Shown here piece after piece: positions 20,530 to 30,284 of a DNA stretch of 64,000 bases. The position numbers were made by a program, and so were the translations under genes. Origin of the DNA: an uncultured Eggerthellaceae bacterium (GTDB lineage: Bacteria > Actinomycetota > Coriobacteriia > Coriobacteriales > Eggerthellaceae); the NCBI GenBank assembly GCA_937892845.1, contig CALBGP010000025.1, forward strand, positions 1 to 64,000, read 5' to 3'. A model generated the notes under the pieces. That model worked only from the letters and a program-made list of their open reading frames with translations, was not told where the DNA came from and did no database searches. How positions within the stretch are numbered: the stretch's first letter is position 1; every line of letters starts with the position of its first letter.

Positions 20530-22227
20530 TCAGTAGTCAGTACCCACGATAACAAGGAAGTCGCCATCGAAATCATGGCTGCCGTCGTTGCGGGTAGCCG
20601 CACCGACGCCGATGGTTTCCGCTATGGCACGGGCCTTGGATTCAAGGTCGGGATCGTTGTAAATGACCAACGTCTGGGTGTATCCGTATTCATCCGCATC
20701 ACCCGTCTCGGGGACGGTGTATCCTGCGGCTTCAAGCAGGCTTGCAACCGTGGAAGCCGCACCGCCTACGCCGCTGCCGTTGAGCACGACCACGGAGCTG
20801 CCGGAACCGCCGGCAGGCGCCGAAGCCGAGCCATCCGTACCGCCCGTAGCCGATGCGGCAACGTAATCCTTGTCCAGCGTTCCGTCCGTCACGCCGCCTT
20901 CGTTTTTGTACGCGGACTCATCGGCCGCAGGGGGAAGACCCTGACGAACGCGGTCCATCATGGCATCCCAGGCTTCCTGGTTGACGTATTCGTACCAGCC
21001 GCCGTTCTCGAAGGTGGGCGTGGTGGGCTCCATGATCGAATAGATGTCGGAGGAAGTATCCATGCCCTTGAGCTGCTTGGCCACGCTGATGATCTCATCG
21101 ATGGTCATATCCGTGGTCACATAGCCCGCCGCGGCAGATACCGTATTGGCCATGGTCACAGGATCGCTCGCCAGAATCTTACGGGCGATGGCGCCGATGA
21201 CCATACGCTGGTTGGCGGCGCGGTAGACATCGCCGTCACCGTAATCGTTGTAGGCATTACGGGCGCGCGCCAAAATCAGAGCCTGGTCGCCGGTGAGGGT
21301 CTGCTGTCCCGCGGGCACGTATCCGCCTGCATCCGCATCGTCGATCTCCATGGGAACGTCAACCTCGACGCCGCCCAACGCATCCACGACGGCCTTGAAC
21401 CCGTCGAAGTCGATTTCGGCATAATGGCTGATGGGAACGCCGGCGAACTTACTGACGACTTCGACCGTGTACGCAGGCCCGCCAATGGCATGGGCAGCGT
21501 TGAGCTTCTGCCAGCCGTTTTCGCCCATGTCGATGAGCGTATCCCTGTGAAGGGATATCAGCGTAACCTTCTTCTGCTGGGGGTCGATGCGCGCCAAGAT
21601 CATGGAGTCGCTGCGGAAGTTGTCCCCTTCGTATTCCGCGCTGTCCGCGCGTTCCTGCGAGCGGTCCACTCCCATGAGCAGCATGTAGAAGGGTTCTCCA
21701 GGCTTGACTTCATCGTCGAGCACGCCCATGAGGTTTTCATCAACGCCCTCATGGAGGCGCTTGGTGATGTCATTGATGTACGCCCACGCGAAAGCACCGC
21801 AACCGACAAGAAGCGCTACGATGGCACAGGCGGCAATCATCATGATGCGCTTGCGCTTCTGGCGCTTGCGGCGATCAGCGTAATCCTGCTGGGAGACGCG
21901 ACGGGAGTAGGCACTGCGCCCGTCCGGCTCAGCCTGCCCGCCCGGAAATCCCTTATCGTTTCCGGCGTGGGCGCCGGCCGCACGGGGTCTTTGCCCGGCA
22001 GGACGCTCATACGCCGCCGAAGATCTGGGGGTTCCAGACGCAGACGGGGCGAAAGGTTCGCGCCCATCAAGAGGCGCGCTCGGGCGACCTTGGCTTCGAC
22101 GGGAAACGGAATCCCAGCTCACAGGCCCTTCGGCATGCCCTCCATACTGGCTGGACGCACGGTTGGGGCCCTGCGGCGCGGCATCGTATCCCGAGGAGTT
22201 CGTTCTGGGTCGTCTGGGCGGTGTCAT
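20530..22227 (-). CDS. LytR-CpsA-Psr (LCP) family protein with LytR_C domain
   Basis: 565 residues. A basic, disordered cytoplasmic head (about 1-125) precedes one membrane helix (MMIAACAIVALLVGCGAFAWA). The LCP domain follows, with MGVDRSQERADS, RSDSMILARID and HRDTLIDM. A C-terminal LytR_C-like domain begins at VVVLNGSGVGG. LCP enzymes attach polymers to peptidoglycan outside the cell. The ATG is about 13 bases from its AGGAG, so an alternative start is possible. Confidence 0.9.
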   Translation of the reverse strand: MTPPRRPRTNSSGYDAAPQGPNRASSQYGGHAEGPVSWDSVSRRSQGRPSAPLDGREPFAPSASGTPRSSAAYERPAGQRPRAAGAHAGNDKGFPGGQAEPDGRSAYSRRVSQQDYADRRKRQKRKRIMMIAACAIVALLVGCGAFAWAYINDITKRLHEGVDENLMGVLDDEVKPGEPFYMLLMGVDRSQERADSAEYEGDNFRSDSMILARIDPQQKKVTLISLHRDTLIDMGENGWQKLNAAHAIGGPAYTVEVVSKFAGVPISHYAEIDFDGFKAVVDALGGVEVDVPMEIDDADAGGYVPAGQQTLTGDQALILARARNAYNDYGDGDVYRAANQRMVIGAIARKILASDPVTMANTVSAAAGYVTTDMTIDEIISVAKQLKGMDTSSDIYSIMEPTTPTFENGGWYEYVNQEAWDAMMDRVRQGLPPAADESAYKNEGGVTDGTLDKDYVAASATGGTDGSASAPAGGSGSSVVVLNGSGVGGAASTVASLLEAAGYTVPETGDADEYGYTQTLVIYNDPDLESKARAIAETIGVGAATRNDGSHDFDGDFLVIVGTDY

Positions 22228-22295
22228 CGGATGTCTTCGCTCCTATCGGCAGGCGGCCCCTGCCATCTCATAGCCAGTCAGCGGTCGGACAGAAC

Positions 22296-23576
22296 TCAGG
22301 CGGCTTCTCCCTGCCACACCGTTCCGTCAACGGTTCCGCCGTCGTTTTTGTTGCGTTCCTCATCCTCATACGGAGGCAGACCCTGGTCGACGCGAACCAT
22401 CATGGTGCGCCACGCATCCACGTCGGCATATTCGATCCAGATGGTGCCATCGTAGGAGGAAACAGTCGGATTCATGGCGGAATAGATGTCGTTTTCCGTG
22501 TCGATTCCGCGGATGGCCGTAGCCACGGAGATGATTTCCTCCAGGCTCATGTCAGTGGTGATGTAATCCGCCATGGACGTGATGCTGCTTGCCATGGTCA
22601 CAGGGTCGCTTGCAAGCACCTTGCTGGCAATGGCGCCGATGACCATGCGCTGGTTGGCGGCGCGGTAGAAGTCTCCGGGGCCGATCTCATCATAGGTATG
22701 GCGCGAACGGCACAGGATCAAAGCCTGCTCGCCGGTGAGGGTCTGCTGGCCCGCCGGCACGTATCCGCCCGCGTCCGCGTCGTTGATCTCAAGCGGCACG
22801 TTGACCTCGATACCGCCCAGCGCGTCCACGACGGCCTTGAACCCGTCGAAGTCGATTTCGGCATAATGGCTGATGGGAACGCCGGCGAATTCGCTGACGG
22901 TCTGAACGGTGAGGGCAGCACCGCCGAACGCATGGGCGGCGTTGATCTTGTTATAGCCGTAGCCTTCGATGTTCACATAGGTGTCACGCTGGATGGAGAT
23001 GAGCGAAACCGTCTTCTGACCTGGGTCGATGCGCGCCAAGATCATGGAGTCGCTACGGAAGTCATCGCCGTATTCCGCCGTGCCCGCACGTTCCTGCGAG
23101 CGGTCAACGCCCATGAGCAGCATGTAGAAGGGCTCTCCCGGCTTCACGCCCTCGGAAAGCGCTGCGCTGAGATTCTCATCAACGCCCTCATGGATCTTGT
23201 TCGTGACGTTTTGGACATACTGCCAGAACCAGATTCCTCCGCCGACGAGCACGGCAAGCAGGATGACGACGACGGCAATGGCAATCTTTTTACCCAAGCC
23301 GCGACCCTTGCCGGAACCTCCGCCGGAACCCGCACCGAAGCCTCCGTGCCCGGCACCGCGGGCACCGTATTCAGCCCCGCCAGCGGAAACGGGACGCGCC
23401 GTCGCCATCACGGCAGGGGCGTCGTAGTCACCGGGCATGACAGCGGTCTGCGACGGCTGGCCATACGGCGAAGCGGAATATGGGGCAGATGAGGGCATAG
23501 ACGACCTCCCGGCAGCTGCTGCGCGAGCGCCGTTTCGATTATTCGGTGTATGTATGTAATTTGCCATAGGCTTCAT
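22296..23576 (-). CDS. LytR-CpsA-Psr (LCP) family protein
   Basis: About 426 residues from the ATG at 23576 (MKPMANY; another ATG at 23567). Gly/Ser-rich head, one membrane helix (IAIAVVVILLAVLVGGGIW) and an LCP domain nearly collinear with that of the downstream gene (MGVDRSQERAGT, RSDSMILARID, QRDTYVNI). It lacks the LytR_C tail. The pair is a tandem duplication whose members have diverged outside the LCP core. Confidence 0.88.
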   Translation of the reverse strand: MKPMANYIHTPNNRNGARAAAAGRSSMPSSAPYSASPYGQPSQTAVMPGDYDAPAVMATARPVSAGGAEYGARGAGHGGFGAGSGGGSGKGRGLGKKIAIAVVVILLAVLVGGGIWFWQYVQNVTNKIHEGVDENLSAALSEGVKPGEPFYMLLMGVDRSQERAGTAEYGDDFRSDSMILARIDPGQKTVSLISIQRDTYVNIEGYGYNKINAAHAFGGAALTVQTVSEFAGVPISHYAEIDFDGFKAVVDALGGIEVNVPLEINDADAGGYVPAGQQTLTGEQALILCRSRHTYDEIGPGDFYRAANQRMVIGAIASKVLASDPVTMASSITSMADYITTDMSLEEIISVATAIRGIDTENDIYSAMNPTVSSYDGTIWIEYADVDAWRTMMVRVDQGLPPYEDEERNKNDGGTVDGTVWQGEAA

Positions 23577-23704
23577 TTTCCAACATTTTACACCGTTCCA
23601 TAAAAGCGCCACAGCAGATACAGAAACCTTGCGAACACATGGCGGGAAATCGTCCGAACCGCGTATGCGGCGCACCATCGGGCTTGCGCGCGCTACCCCT
23701 GACA

Positions 23705-23733
23705 CTGAATCCGCTGTTGTTTTGCGCTATACT
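23705..23733 (+). promoter_or_regulatory. Probable promoter of the deacetylase gene
   Basis: A -10 TATACT at 23728-23733 follows a weak -35 (CTGAAT, 23705-23710) by 17 bp. It lies about 110 bp before the gene in the divergent gap with the LCP gene. Confidence 0.45.
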
Positions 23734-23846
23734 TTGCGCACTGGCAAACGAACCCGAAACGCACACCGCCGAACAGCCGTCAAGCGGCATAGCCGAAATC
23801 TTTTCAGGCATTCGCACCACGACTTCACGGCCGAGAGAGAGCCTCC

Positions 23847-25649
23847 ATGGATAACGGATACCGCGGAAACGACCGCAACAACTCCTCCCGATACTCCCCC
23901 GCCCCACGCCGAGGCCGCTTCGCGGAGCCCGCGCGCACGAGCTCGGGGTCACCCCGCCCTCAGGCAAATAACCCCTGGTCGCAAGGTGCTTCCCCTTGGG
24001 ATTCGCGCAATGCCGAACCCGTTTCGCCCGCACCCTCCCGTGCATCGCAGCAACCCGTCCGCCCTTCGCAGAGCGCCCCTCGTCGCGAACGGTCCGTCGA
24101 CCAGACGCAGCAATACGGCAGGACGCAAGGCACCGCCCGCCAGATACCGCGCTCGGCCACGCCCCGCCAGCATGTGGACGGCTACGACCGCTCCGCCTAC
24201 GGCCGCAATGTGCCCGGACAGCGAGGCGAAAACCACGGCGACGCGCCCACCCCCACCCGCAATTCCGCAGGTCAACGTCGCCCGCAGGATCGCGACCACG
24301 TCCGCGATCCGCGTATCCGCGACCAGCATCCGCACACCGTCCATGACGCACCGCGCCGTGGCGAGCGCAAACCCTCGGACGCGAACAGCACCGAGAATTC
24401 CTGCAAAGACGACCGTCGGTCCTATACGCCCATGGGCACGTCCGCCGATTCCTTCCGCAATGCCGACCGCTACGCGAAACGCCGCGACCGCGCACCCATC
24501 CACCTGAAGGTTCCCATCATCTTGGCGGTGCTGGCCATAGCCGCGGGCGTGGGCATCTTCTCGTGGGTGCAATCCCTGCCTGTCACCGTCACCGTCAACG
24601 GCACGCAGATGGAAGTCGGGGGAGAGAAAACCGCGGCATACATCTTCGACCAGGGAGCAGTGCATGTGACCCCCGGCAACCTCGTCGACGTGGAGGGCAT
24701 GCTGCTCGAGGAGGGCAAGGGTACGCCGTACACGCTTACGGTCAATGGAGAGGAAGATGCCGACGCGACAAAGCGCCTGCACAATGGCGACGCACTCGAA
24801 TTCACCGACGGAACCGACATCGAAGAGACATCCACCGTCGAAGACAGCCAAACCATCCCCTTCAATACGGTTGAAGCAGGAAACGGTCCGCTGCACGCCA
24901 TCGTCCAAGAGGGCGCCGATGGCGAACAGACCACCAAAACCGGCCAGGTTTCCGGCAAGACCGTCACCGAGGTGACCACGCCGGCCCAAGACCGCATCTA
25001 CCGCCGCTACTACCCTGACACCGGCGGCGAAAAGGTGGTCGCGCTCACCTTCGACGACGGCCCGGTGGGATCCCAGACGACAGAGCTACTCGACGTCCTC
25101 AAGCAAAACGGAGCCAAAGCCACCTTCTTCACCATCGGCTCCCAGATCACCGGCGACAATTCGGCCATCATCAAGAGGATGGCCGACGAAGGGCACCAGA
25201 TTTCCACGCACACCTACGACCACGCCGCAGGAAGCGGCCAGGGCGTCAACCTGTCCTACATGACCGAACAAGAACAGCGCGATGAGATCACCAAGGGCCT
25301 TTCAGCCATTGAGGCCGCAACGGGCAAAGCGCCTTCGCAGGCGTTCCGCGCTCCGGGCGGCAATTTCCCCATCGAAGTCTGGAAGAACACCGAAGACCTG
25401 ATCACGGCAGAAATCGGTTGGGACATAGACACGCAGGACTGGACACAGCCCGGCACTGAGGCCATCGTGGCGGCAATCGAGTCCGCACAGCCCGGCAGCG
25501 TCATCCTCATGCACGACGGTGGCGGCGACCGCAGCCAGACCATCGAAGCCTGCCGTGAGGCAATCCCCTACCTGGCCTCGAAAGGCTACAAGTTCGTCAC
25601 CATCGATGAGCTTCTGCAGTACCCCGTCCTCGACGACGGCGCCATCTAG
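23847..25649 (+). CDS. Membrane-anchored polysaccharide deacetylase (NodB domain)
   Basis: 600 residues. Residues 1-210 are hydrophilic, Arg/Pro/Ser-rich and probably disordered in the cytoplasm. One helix follows (VPIILAVLAIAAGVGIFSWV). An external region (about 240-390) has weak repeats around VTVTVNGTQM. The NodB domain has TFDDGP, the metal site HTYDH, RAPGG, DTQDW and VILMHDGG. It likely removes acetyl groups from peptidoglycan or a wall glycan. GAGAGAG precedes the ATG. The neighbouring LCP genes support a wall role. Confidence 0.9.
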   Translation: MDNGYRGNDRNNSSRYSPAPRRGRFAEPARTSSGSPRPQANNPWSQGASPWDSRNAEPVSPAPSRASQQPVRPSQSAPRRERSVDQTQQYGRTQGTARQIPRSATPRQHVDGYDRSAYGRNVPGQRGENHGDAPTPTRNSAGQRRPQDRDHVRDPRIRDQHPHTVHDAPRRGERKPSDANSTENSCKDDRRSYTPMGTSADSFRNADRYAKRRDRAPIHLKVPIILAVLAIAAGVGIFSWVQSLPVTVTVNGTQMEVGGEKTAAYIFDQGAVHVTPGNLVDVEGMLLEEGKGTPYTLTVNGEEDADATKRLHNGDALEFTDGTDIEETSTVEDSQTIPFNTVEAGNGPLHAIVQEGADGEQTTKTGQVSGKTVTEVTTPAQDRIYRRYYPDTGGEKVVALTFDDGPVGSQTTELLDVLKQNGAKATFFTIGSQITGDNSAIIKRMADEGHQISTHTYDHAAGSGQGVNLSYMTEQEQRDEITKGLSAIEAATGKAPSQAFRAPGGNFPIEVWKNTEDLITAEIGWDIDTQDWTQPGTEAIVAAIESAQPGSVILMHDGGGDRSQTIEACREAIPYLASKGYKFVTIDELLQYPVLDDGAI

Positions 25650-25774
25650 CATCGCACCGGCACACGGGCCACGGCTCCAGCCGCCGTCCGCGTGCCGCCA
25701 TGAGCGGACCCACATACCGCAACCGCACTGAAATACGATTTGTGTACTTTAGCGAATTAAAGCGCGATAGTGTC

Positions 25775-25803
25775 TTGTGGAGCGGCCCCGCCCGCGCTAT
25801 CAT
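25775..25803 (+). promoter_or_regulatory. Promoter of the ilv operon
   Basis: -35 TTGTGG (25775-25780), 17-bp spacer, -10 TATCAT (25798-25803). Transcription would begin near 25810, at the 5' edge of the T-box leader. Confidence 0.65.
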
Positions 25804-25814
25804 CCGTCCCACCT

Positions 25815-26098
25815 CAACAAATGCGATGACAGGGAAAGTAGGGACGCACCCATCGGACAGCGAGCAGGCGGCAGTGAGAGCCTGCGGTGGACGGCCCCGA
25901 ACACCACCCTCGAGCAGTGCGGAAGAACACGCATCGCGTGCCCCGGGCGATCCTCGCGGCAACCCTGCGCAAGTACCCCAAACCGGCGCCACCGTGAACG
26001 GCAGCAGAGGAGGGCACGCCCCCCGGCCTCGCATTCCTTGAGACGCAACCCACCGGTTGCCAACCGACATCAACGTCAGGACTCAGGTTAGGAAGGCG
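25815..26098 (+). promoter_or_regulatory. T-box leader of the ilv operon
   Basis: Stem I landmarks appear in canonical order: AAAGTAGGG (25835-25843), AGCGAGC (25859-25865), the apical loop CAGTGAGA (25872-25879), then CGAACACCACCC and TCGAGC (25898-25915). By alignment to the glyQS leader, the specifier triplet after GAA-N is ACC (25903-25905, Thr), followed by the usual purine. A canonical antiterminator bulge TGGN was not found; the closest match, GGCGCCACCGTG (25985-25996), departs from it. No U-run terminator is seen. TTCCT (26035-26039) could pair with the Shine-Dalgarno AGGAA, so translational control is possible. Confidence 0.6.
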
Positions 26099-26103
26099 AG
26101 AAC

Positions 26104-27768
26104 ATGCAACTCCGAAGCGACGCCGTCAAGAAAGGGCTGGCCCGCGCCCCCCATCGCGGCCTCTTGAAGGCAGACGGGCTCACCGACGAAGAACTCGACC
26201 GCCCTCTGGTCGCGGTCATCTCCGCGCAAAACGAGGTCATCCCGGGCCACATCCACCTGCAAAGCATCGCCGACGCCGTCAAGGCCGGTATCCGCATGGC
26301 CGGCGGCACACCGTTGCAGCTCAACACCATCGGCGTGTGCGACGGCATCGCCATGAACCATGAAGGCATGCACTACTCCCTGACCAGCCGCGAAGTCATC
26401 GCCGACAGCGTGGAATGCGCCGTCCAGGGCCACGGCTTCGACGCCATGGTTCTCATCCCCGCATGTGACAAAATCGTCCCCGGCATGCTCATCGCCGCAT
26501 GCCGTCTCAACATCCCCACCGTGCTCATCAGCGGCGGCCCCATGCTCGCAGGCCGTGACAAGCACGGCAACCAGACAGACCTCAACACCCTCTTCGACGC
26601 CGTCGGCGCCGTCACCGCCGGCACCATGACCGAGGAGGAGTGCAAGTTCCTCGAAGACACCGCCTGCCCCACCTGCGGCAGCTGCTCCGGCATGTTCACG
26701 GCGAACTCCATCTGCTGTTTGTCCGAAGCCCTGGGCATCGCCCTTCCCGGCAACGGCACCATCCCCGCGGTCTACTCCGAGCGCATCCGTCTGGCGAAGC
26801 GCGCGGGCATGAAGGTCATGGAACTCCTCGAGGCCGGCACCTGCGCCCTCGACATCATCAACGAGGCATCCATCCACAACGGCATGGCGCTTGACATGGC
26901 CTTCGGCGGCTCCACCAACACCATGCTGCATCTCACGGCCATCGCACACGCCGCAGGCTGCCCGGTCACCATGGACGACTGGGACAAGGTTTCCGCGCAA
27001 ACCCCCAACATCGTGCGCATAGCACCCGCAGGCCCCCTGCACATCGAAGACCTCAACGCCGCGGGCGGAATCCCCGCCATCATGCACGAGCTCGCAAAGG
27101 CAGGCTGCCTGCGTGAAGACGCCTTCGGCATCATGGGTCCCTTGGCCGACCAGCTGCCCGGCTACCCCGAGGCAGACGGCGCCGTCGTGCGTCCCTTCGA
27201 CAACCCCTACTCCCCCGACGGCGGCCTGAAGGTCCTGCGCGGCAATCTTGCACCGGACTGCGGCGTCGTCAAGAAGAGCGCCGTTGCGCCCGACATGCAC
27301 CGGCACGAAGGCCCCGCGCGCGTCTTCGATAGCGAAGAGCAGGCTTGCGAAGCCATCTTCGGCGGCAAAATCAACCCCGGCGACGTGGTGGTCATCCGCT
27401 ACGAAGGACCCGCCGGCGGCCCGGGCATGCGCGAAATGCTCACGCCCACCAGCGCCATCTGCGGCATGGGTCTGGCGAAATCCGTTGCGCTGATCACCGA
27501 CGGCCGCTTCAGCGGCGCCACCAAGGGCCCGGCCATCGGCCACATCAGCCCCGAAGCCGCAGCGGGCGGACCCATCGCCCTGGTGCAGGAAGGCGACACC
27601 ATCTCCATCGACATCGACGCGGGCACCATCGAGCTCAAGGTTTCCGACGAAGAGCTTGCCGCACGCCGCGCCGCATGGAGCGCACCTGCACCCAAGTACA
27701 CCACGGGAGTGCTCTCCCGCTACGCCAAGCTCGTGACCAGCGCAGACAAGGGGGCATATCTGTCATGA
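26104..27768 (+). CDS. ilvD: Dihydroxy-acid dehydratase
   Basis: 554 residues, full length. Fe-S ligands lie in IPACDKIVPGM and CPTCGSCSGMFTANS, with the first Cys near residue 48. The C-terminal catalytic Ser region ITDGRFSGATKGPAIGH is intact. It converts dihydroxyacids to the keto-acid precursors of valine and isoleucine. GGAAGG precedes the ATG. First gene of the operon. Confidence 0.97.
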   Translation: MQLRSDAVKKGLARAPHRGLLKADGLTDEELDRPLVAVISAQNEVIPGHIHLQSIADAVKAGIRMAGGTPLQLNTIGVCDGIAMNHEGMHYSLTSREVIADSVECAVQGHGFDAMVLIPACDKIVPGMLIAACRLNIPTVLISGGPMLAGRDKHGNQTDLNTLFDAVGAVTAGTMTEEECKFLEDTACPTCGSCSGMFTANSICCLSEALGIALPGNGTIPAVYSERIRLAKRAGMKVMELLEAGTCALDIINEASIHNGMALDMAFGGSTNTMLHLTAIAHAAGCPVTMDDWDKVSAQTPNIVRIAPAGPLHIEDLNAAGGIPAIMHELAKAGCLREDAFGIMGPLADQLPGYPEADGAVVRPFDNPYSPDGGLKVLRGNLAPDCGVVKKSAVAPDMHRHEGPARVFDSEEQACEAIFGGKINPGDVVVIRYEGPAGGPGMREMLTPTSAICGMGLAKSVALITDGRFSGATKGPAIGHISPEAAAGGPIALVQEGDTISIDIDAGTIELKVSDEELAARRAAWSAPAPKYTTGVLSRYAKLVTSADKGAYLS

Positions 27769-29663
27769 CGAACATGGAGGAAAGACTGGCCCGCAAGCAG
27801 CTCGCCATCGAAGGCAAACCGTTCGGGCCGGGCAGCAACACCGAAAAACAGGGCAAGACCATGACGGGCGCCCAGGCAATCATCGCCTCCCTGGAGGCTG
27901 AGGGCGTGGACACCATCTTCGGCTATCCCGGCGGCCAGGCCATCAAGATCTACGACGCGCTCTACGACAGCACGAAGATCCGCCACGTGCTGGCGCGCCA
28001 TGAGCAGGGCGCCACCCACATGGCCGACGGTTACGCCCGCGCCACCGGCAAGGTGGGCGTCGTACTGGTCACCAGCGGCCCCGGAGCCACCAACACCGTC
28101 ACGGGAATAGCCACCGCCTACATGGACTCCATTCCCCTGGTGGTCATCACGGGCCAGGTCACGCGCGGCGTCATAGGCACCGACTCGTTCCAGGAATCCG
28201 ACATCGTGGGCATCACCATGCCCGTGGTCAAGCACAGCTTCCTCCTGCAGTCCACCGACGACCTGACCCGCACGTTCCGCGAGGCCTTCTACATCGCATC
28301 CACAGGCCGTCCGGGCCCTGTGCTCATCGACATCCCCAGCGACTTGGCGGGCGCCGAAATGGTGTTCGAATACCCCGACAGCGTGAACATCCCCAGCTAC
28401 CGCCCCACCTACAAGGGCAACGCCAAACAGGTCAAGCAAGCCTGCAATCTGATTCGCGCAGCCAAGCGCCCCCTGCTCTACGCAGGCGGCGGCATCGTTT
28501 CGTCCCACGCCTGCACCGAATTGCGCCAGCTGGCCGAGATGATGAGCATTCCCGTCGTCACCACACTGCTGGGCAAAGGGGCGTTCCCTTCGTCGCACCC
28601 GCTGAACCTGGGTCCCGTGGGCATGCACGGCTCCAAGTACGCCAATATGGCCATGACCGAGTGCGACCTGCTGATCTGCGTGGGCGCACGCTTCTCCGAC
28701 CGCGTGACGGGCAAGCTTTCCGAATTCGCCCCGAAGGCCAAGGTCATCCACGTGGACATCGACCCCGCCGAAATCGGCAAGATCCGCGACCCACAGGTCC
28801 CCATCGTCGGTGACGCCCAGTGCGTGCTCGCCAGCATGGTGGCCCAGCTGGAGAAAGCCGGCGACCAGGCCAAAGCCACCTCCTGGGCCGCACAGTGCGC
28901 CGAGTGGCGCAACCGCTGGCCCTTCTACCACGAGCAGGCCGAAGATGCCCCGGGAGAGATTGTGCCCGAGGTTGCGCTGGATATCCTGTCCGAAAAGCTC
29001 GACCCTGACACCACCATCGTCACCACCGAGGTGGGCCAGCACCAGATGTGGGCGCATCAGCACATCGCGCGAGAGCATGCCCGCACGTTCCTTTCCAGCG
29101 GCGGACTGGGCACCATGGGCTTTGGGTTCCCCGCAGCCATCGGCGCGCAGATCGGATGCCCGGATGCGCAGGTGGTCTGCATTGCCGGCGACGGATCGTT
29201 CCAGATGAACAGCCAGGAAATGGCAACCGCCGCCATCAACGGCGCCCCGGTCAAGGTGGTCATCATGGACAACCGGGCGCTTGGCATGGTGCATCAGTGG
29301 CAGAAGCTGTTCTACCGCGAGCGCTACTCTTCAACCATCCTGGATGCAAACCCCGATTTCGTGAAGCTGGCCGATGCCTACAGCTGGCAGGCTGAGCGTG
29401 TCGAAGACCCCGAGCAGCTGTCCGCGGCCTTCGATCGCATGTTGGCCTCCACCGGCCCATACCTGCTGGACGTGGCCATTTCGCCTGAACAGAACGTGTA
29501 TCCCATGGTCGCACCCGGCGCCGCTCTTGACGACATCATCGGCGCCATCGACGTCACGCTCGGCGGCGTGCGCGTCACCAAGAAAGGCGACCCTGAAGCC
29601 GTTGCCGCCCTCGATGCCGCAGACTTCGCCTCCGAAGCCGGCACGAATGCCATCGGCGAGTAA
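27765..29663 (+). CDS. ilvB: Acetolactate synthase, large (catalytic) subunit
   Basis: 632 residues from the ATG at 27765, which overlaps the ilvD stop (ATGA). TPP-binding signature GDGSFQMNSQEMATAA and the catalytic Glu in ARHEQGATHMADGYA are present. A roughly 30-residue N-terminal extension precedes the usual start TGAQAIIASLEAEGV. It joins two pyruvates, or pyruvate and 2-ketobutyrate. It uses TPP and FAD and works with IlvN. Confidence 0.96.
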   Translation: MTNMEERLARKQLAIEGKPFGPGSNTEKQGKTMTGAQAIIASLEAEGVDTIFGYPGGQAIKIYDALYDSTKIRHVLARHEQGATHMADGYARATGKVGVVLVTSGPGATNTVTGIATAYMDSIPLVVITGQVTRGVIGTDSFQESDIVGITMPVVKHSFLLQSTDDLTRTFREAFYIASTGRPGPVLIDIPSDLAGAEMVFEYPDSVNIPSYRPTYKGNAKQVKQACNLIRAAKRPLLYAGGGIVSSHACTELRQLAEMMSIPVVTTLLGKGAFPSSHPLNLGPVGMHGSKYANMAMTECDLLICVGARFSDRVTGKLSEFAPKAKVIHVDIDPAEIGKIRDPQVPIVGDAQCVLASMVAQLEKAGDQAKATSWAAQCAEWRNRWPFYHEQAEDAPGEIVPEVALDILSEKLDPDTTIVTTEVGQHQMWAHQHIAREHARTFLSSGGLGTMGFGFPAAIGAQIGCPDAQVVCIAGDGSFQMNSQEMATAAINGAPVKVVIMDNRALGMVHQWQKLFYRERYSSTILDANPDFVKLADAYSWQAERVEDPEQLSAAFDRMLASTGPYLLDVAISPEQNVYPMVAPGAALDDIIGAIDVTLGGVRVTKKGDPEAVAALDAADFASEAGTNAIGE

Positions 29664-29675
29664 GGAGGACGAACC

Positions 29676-30161
29676 ATGAAGCACATCCTCTCCGTCCTGG
29701 TCGAAAACAAGCCCGGCGTGCTCTCGCGCGTCACGGGCCTGATCAGCCGCCGCGGCTTCAACATCGAATCGCTGACGGTTGCCCCCACCGAAGATCCCAC
29801 CATGAGCCGGCTTACGGCCATCGTGAACGCCGACGAAGTCGGATACGAGCAGATCACCAAGCAGCTTCACAAGCTGGTCAGCGTCTACAAGATCTCAGAC
29901 CTGACCGACGAAGCCGCCATCGAGCGCGAGCTGGCGCTCTTCAAGGTGACTGCACCGCCCGAACGGCGTCATGAGATCATCGAGATCGCCAACGTGTTCC
30001 GCGCGAAGATCGTCGATGTGGGCCGCCTGTCGCTGACCATCGAAGCCACGGGCGACGAAAGCAAGCTCGGCGCCATGGAGGATCTGTTCCGCGCCTATGG
30101 CATCAAGCAGATCACGCGAACCGGCAAGATAGCCATGGGACGCAGCAGCAAAGAGCAGTAA
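29676..30161 (+). CDS. ilvN: Acetolactate synthase, small (regulatory) subunit
   Basis: 161 residues. N-terminal ACT domain (SVLVENKPGVLSRVTGLISR, RGFNIESLTVAPT) that binds the inhibitory amino acid, and a C-terminal ACT-like domain from about residue 80. AAGGAGG precedes the ATG. Full length. Confidence 0.95.
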   Translation: MKHILSVLVENKPGVLSRVTGLISRRGFNIESLTVAPTEDPTMSRLTAIVNADEVGYEQITKQLHKLVSVYKISDLTDEAAIERELALFKVTAPPERRHEIIEIANVFRAKIVDVGRLSLTIEATGDESKLGAMEDLFRAYGIKQITRTGKIAMGRSSKEQ

Positions 30162-30284
30162 CCGGCCCGCTCGCCCCACCACCCAGGAACCTTCGCCGCG
30201 GCATCCGTCCGCGACGTCCGATCGCAACCCACCGGACGCAGCACAAACCGCTGCATCCACCACATCCGAAGAAAGGAAGCAACT

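Noticed and set aside
26083..27543. Long minus-strand open frame opposite ilvD
   Set aside because: Low-complexity Gly/Ala/His/Asp translation; ilvD on the plus strand is complete.
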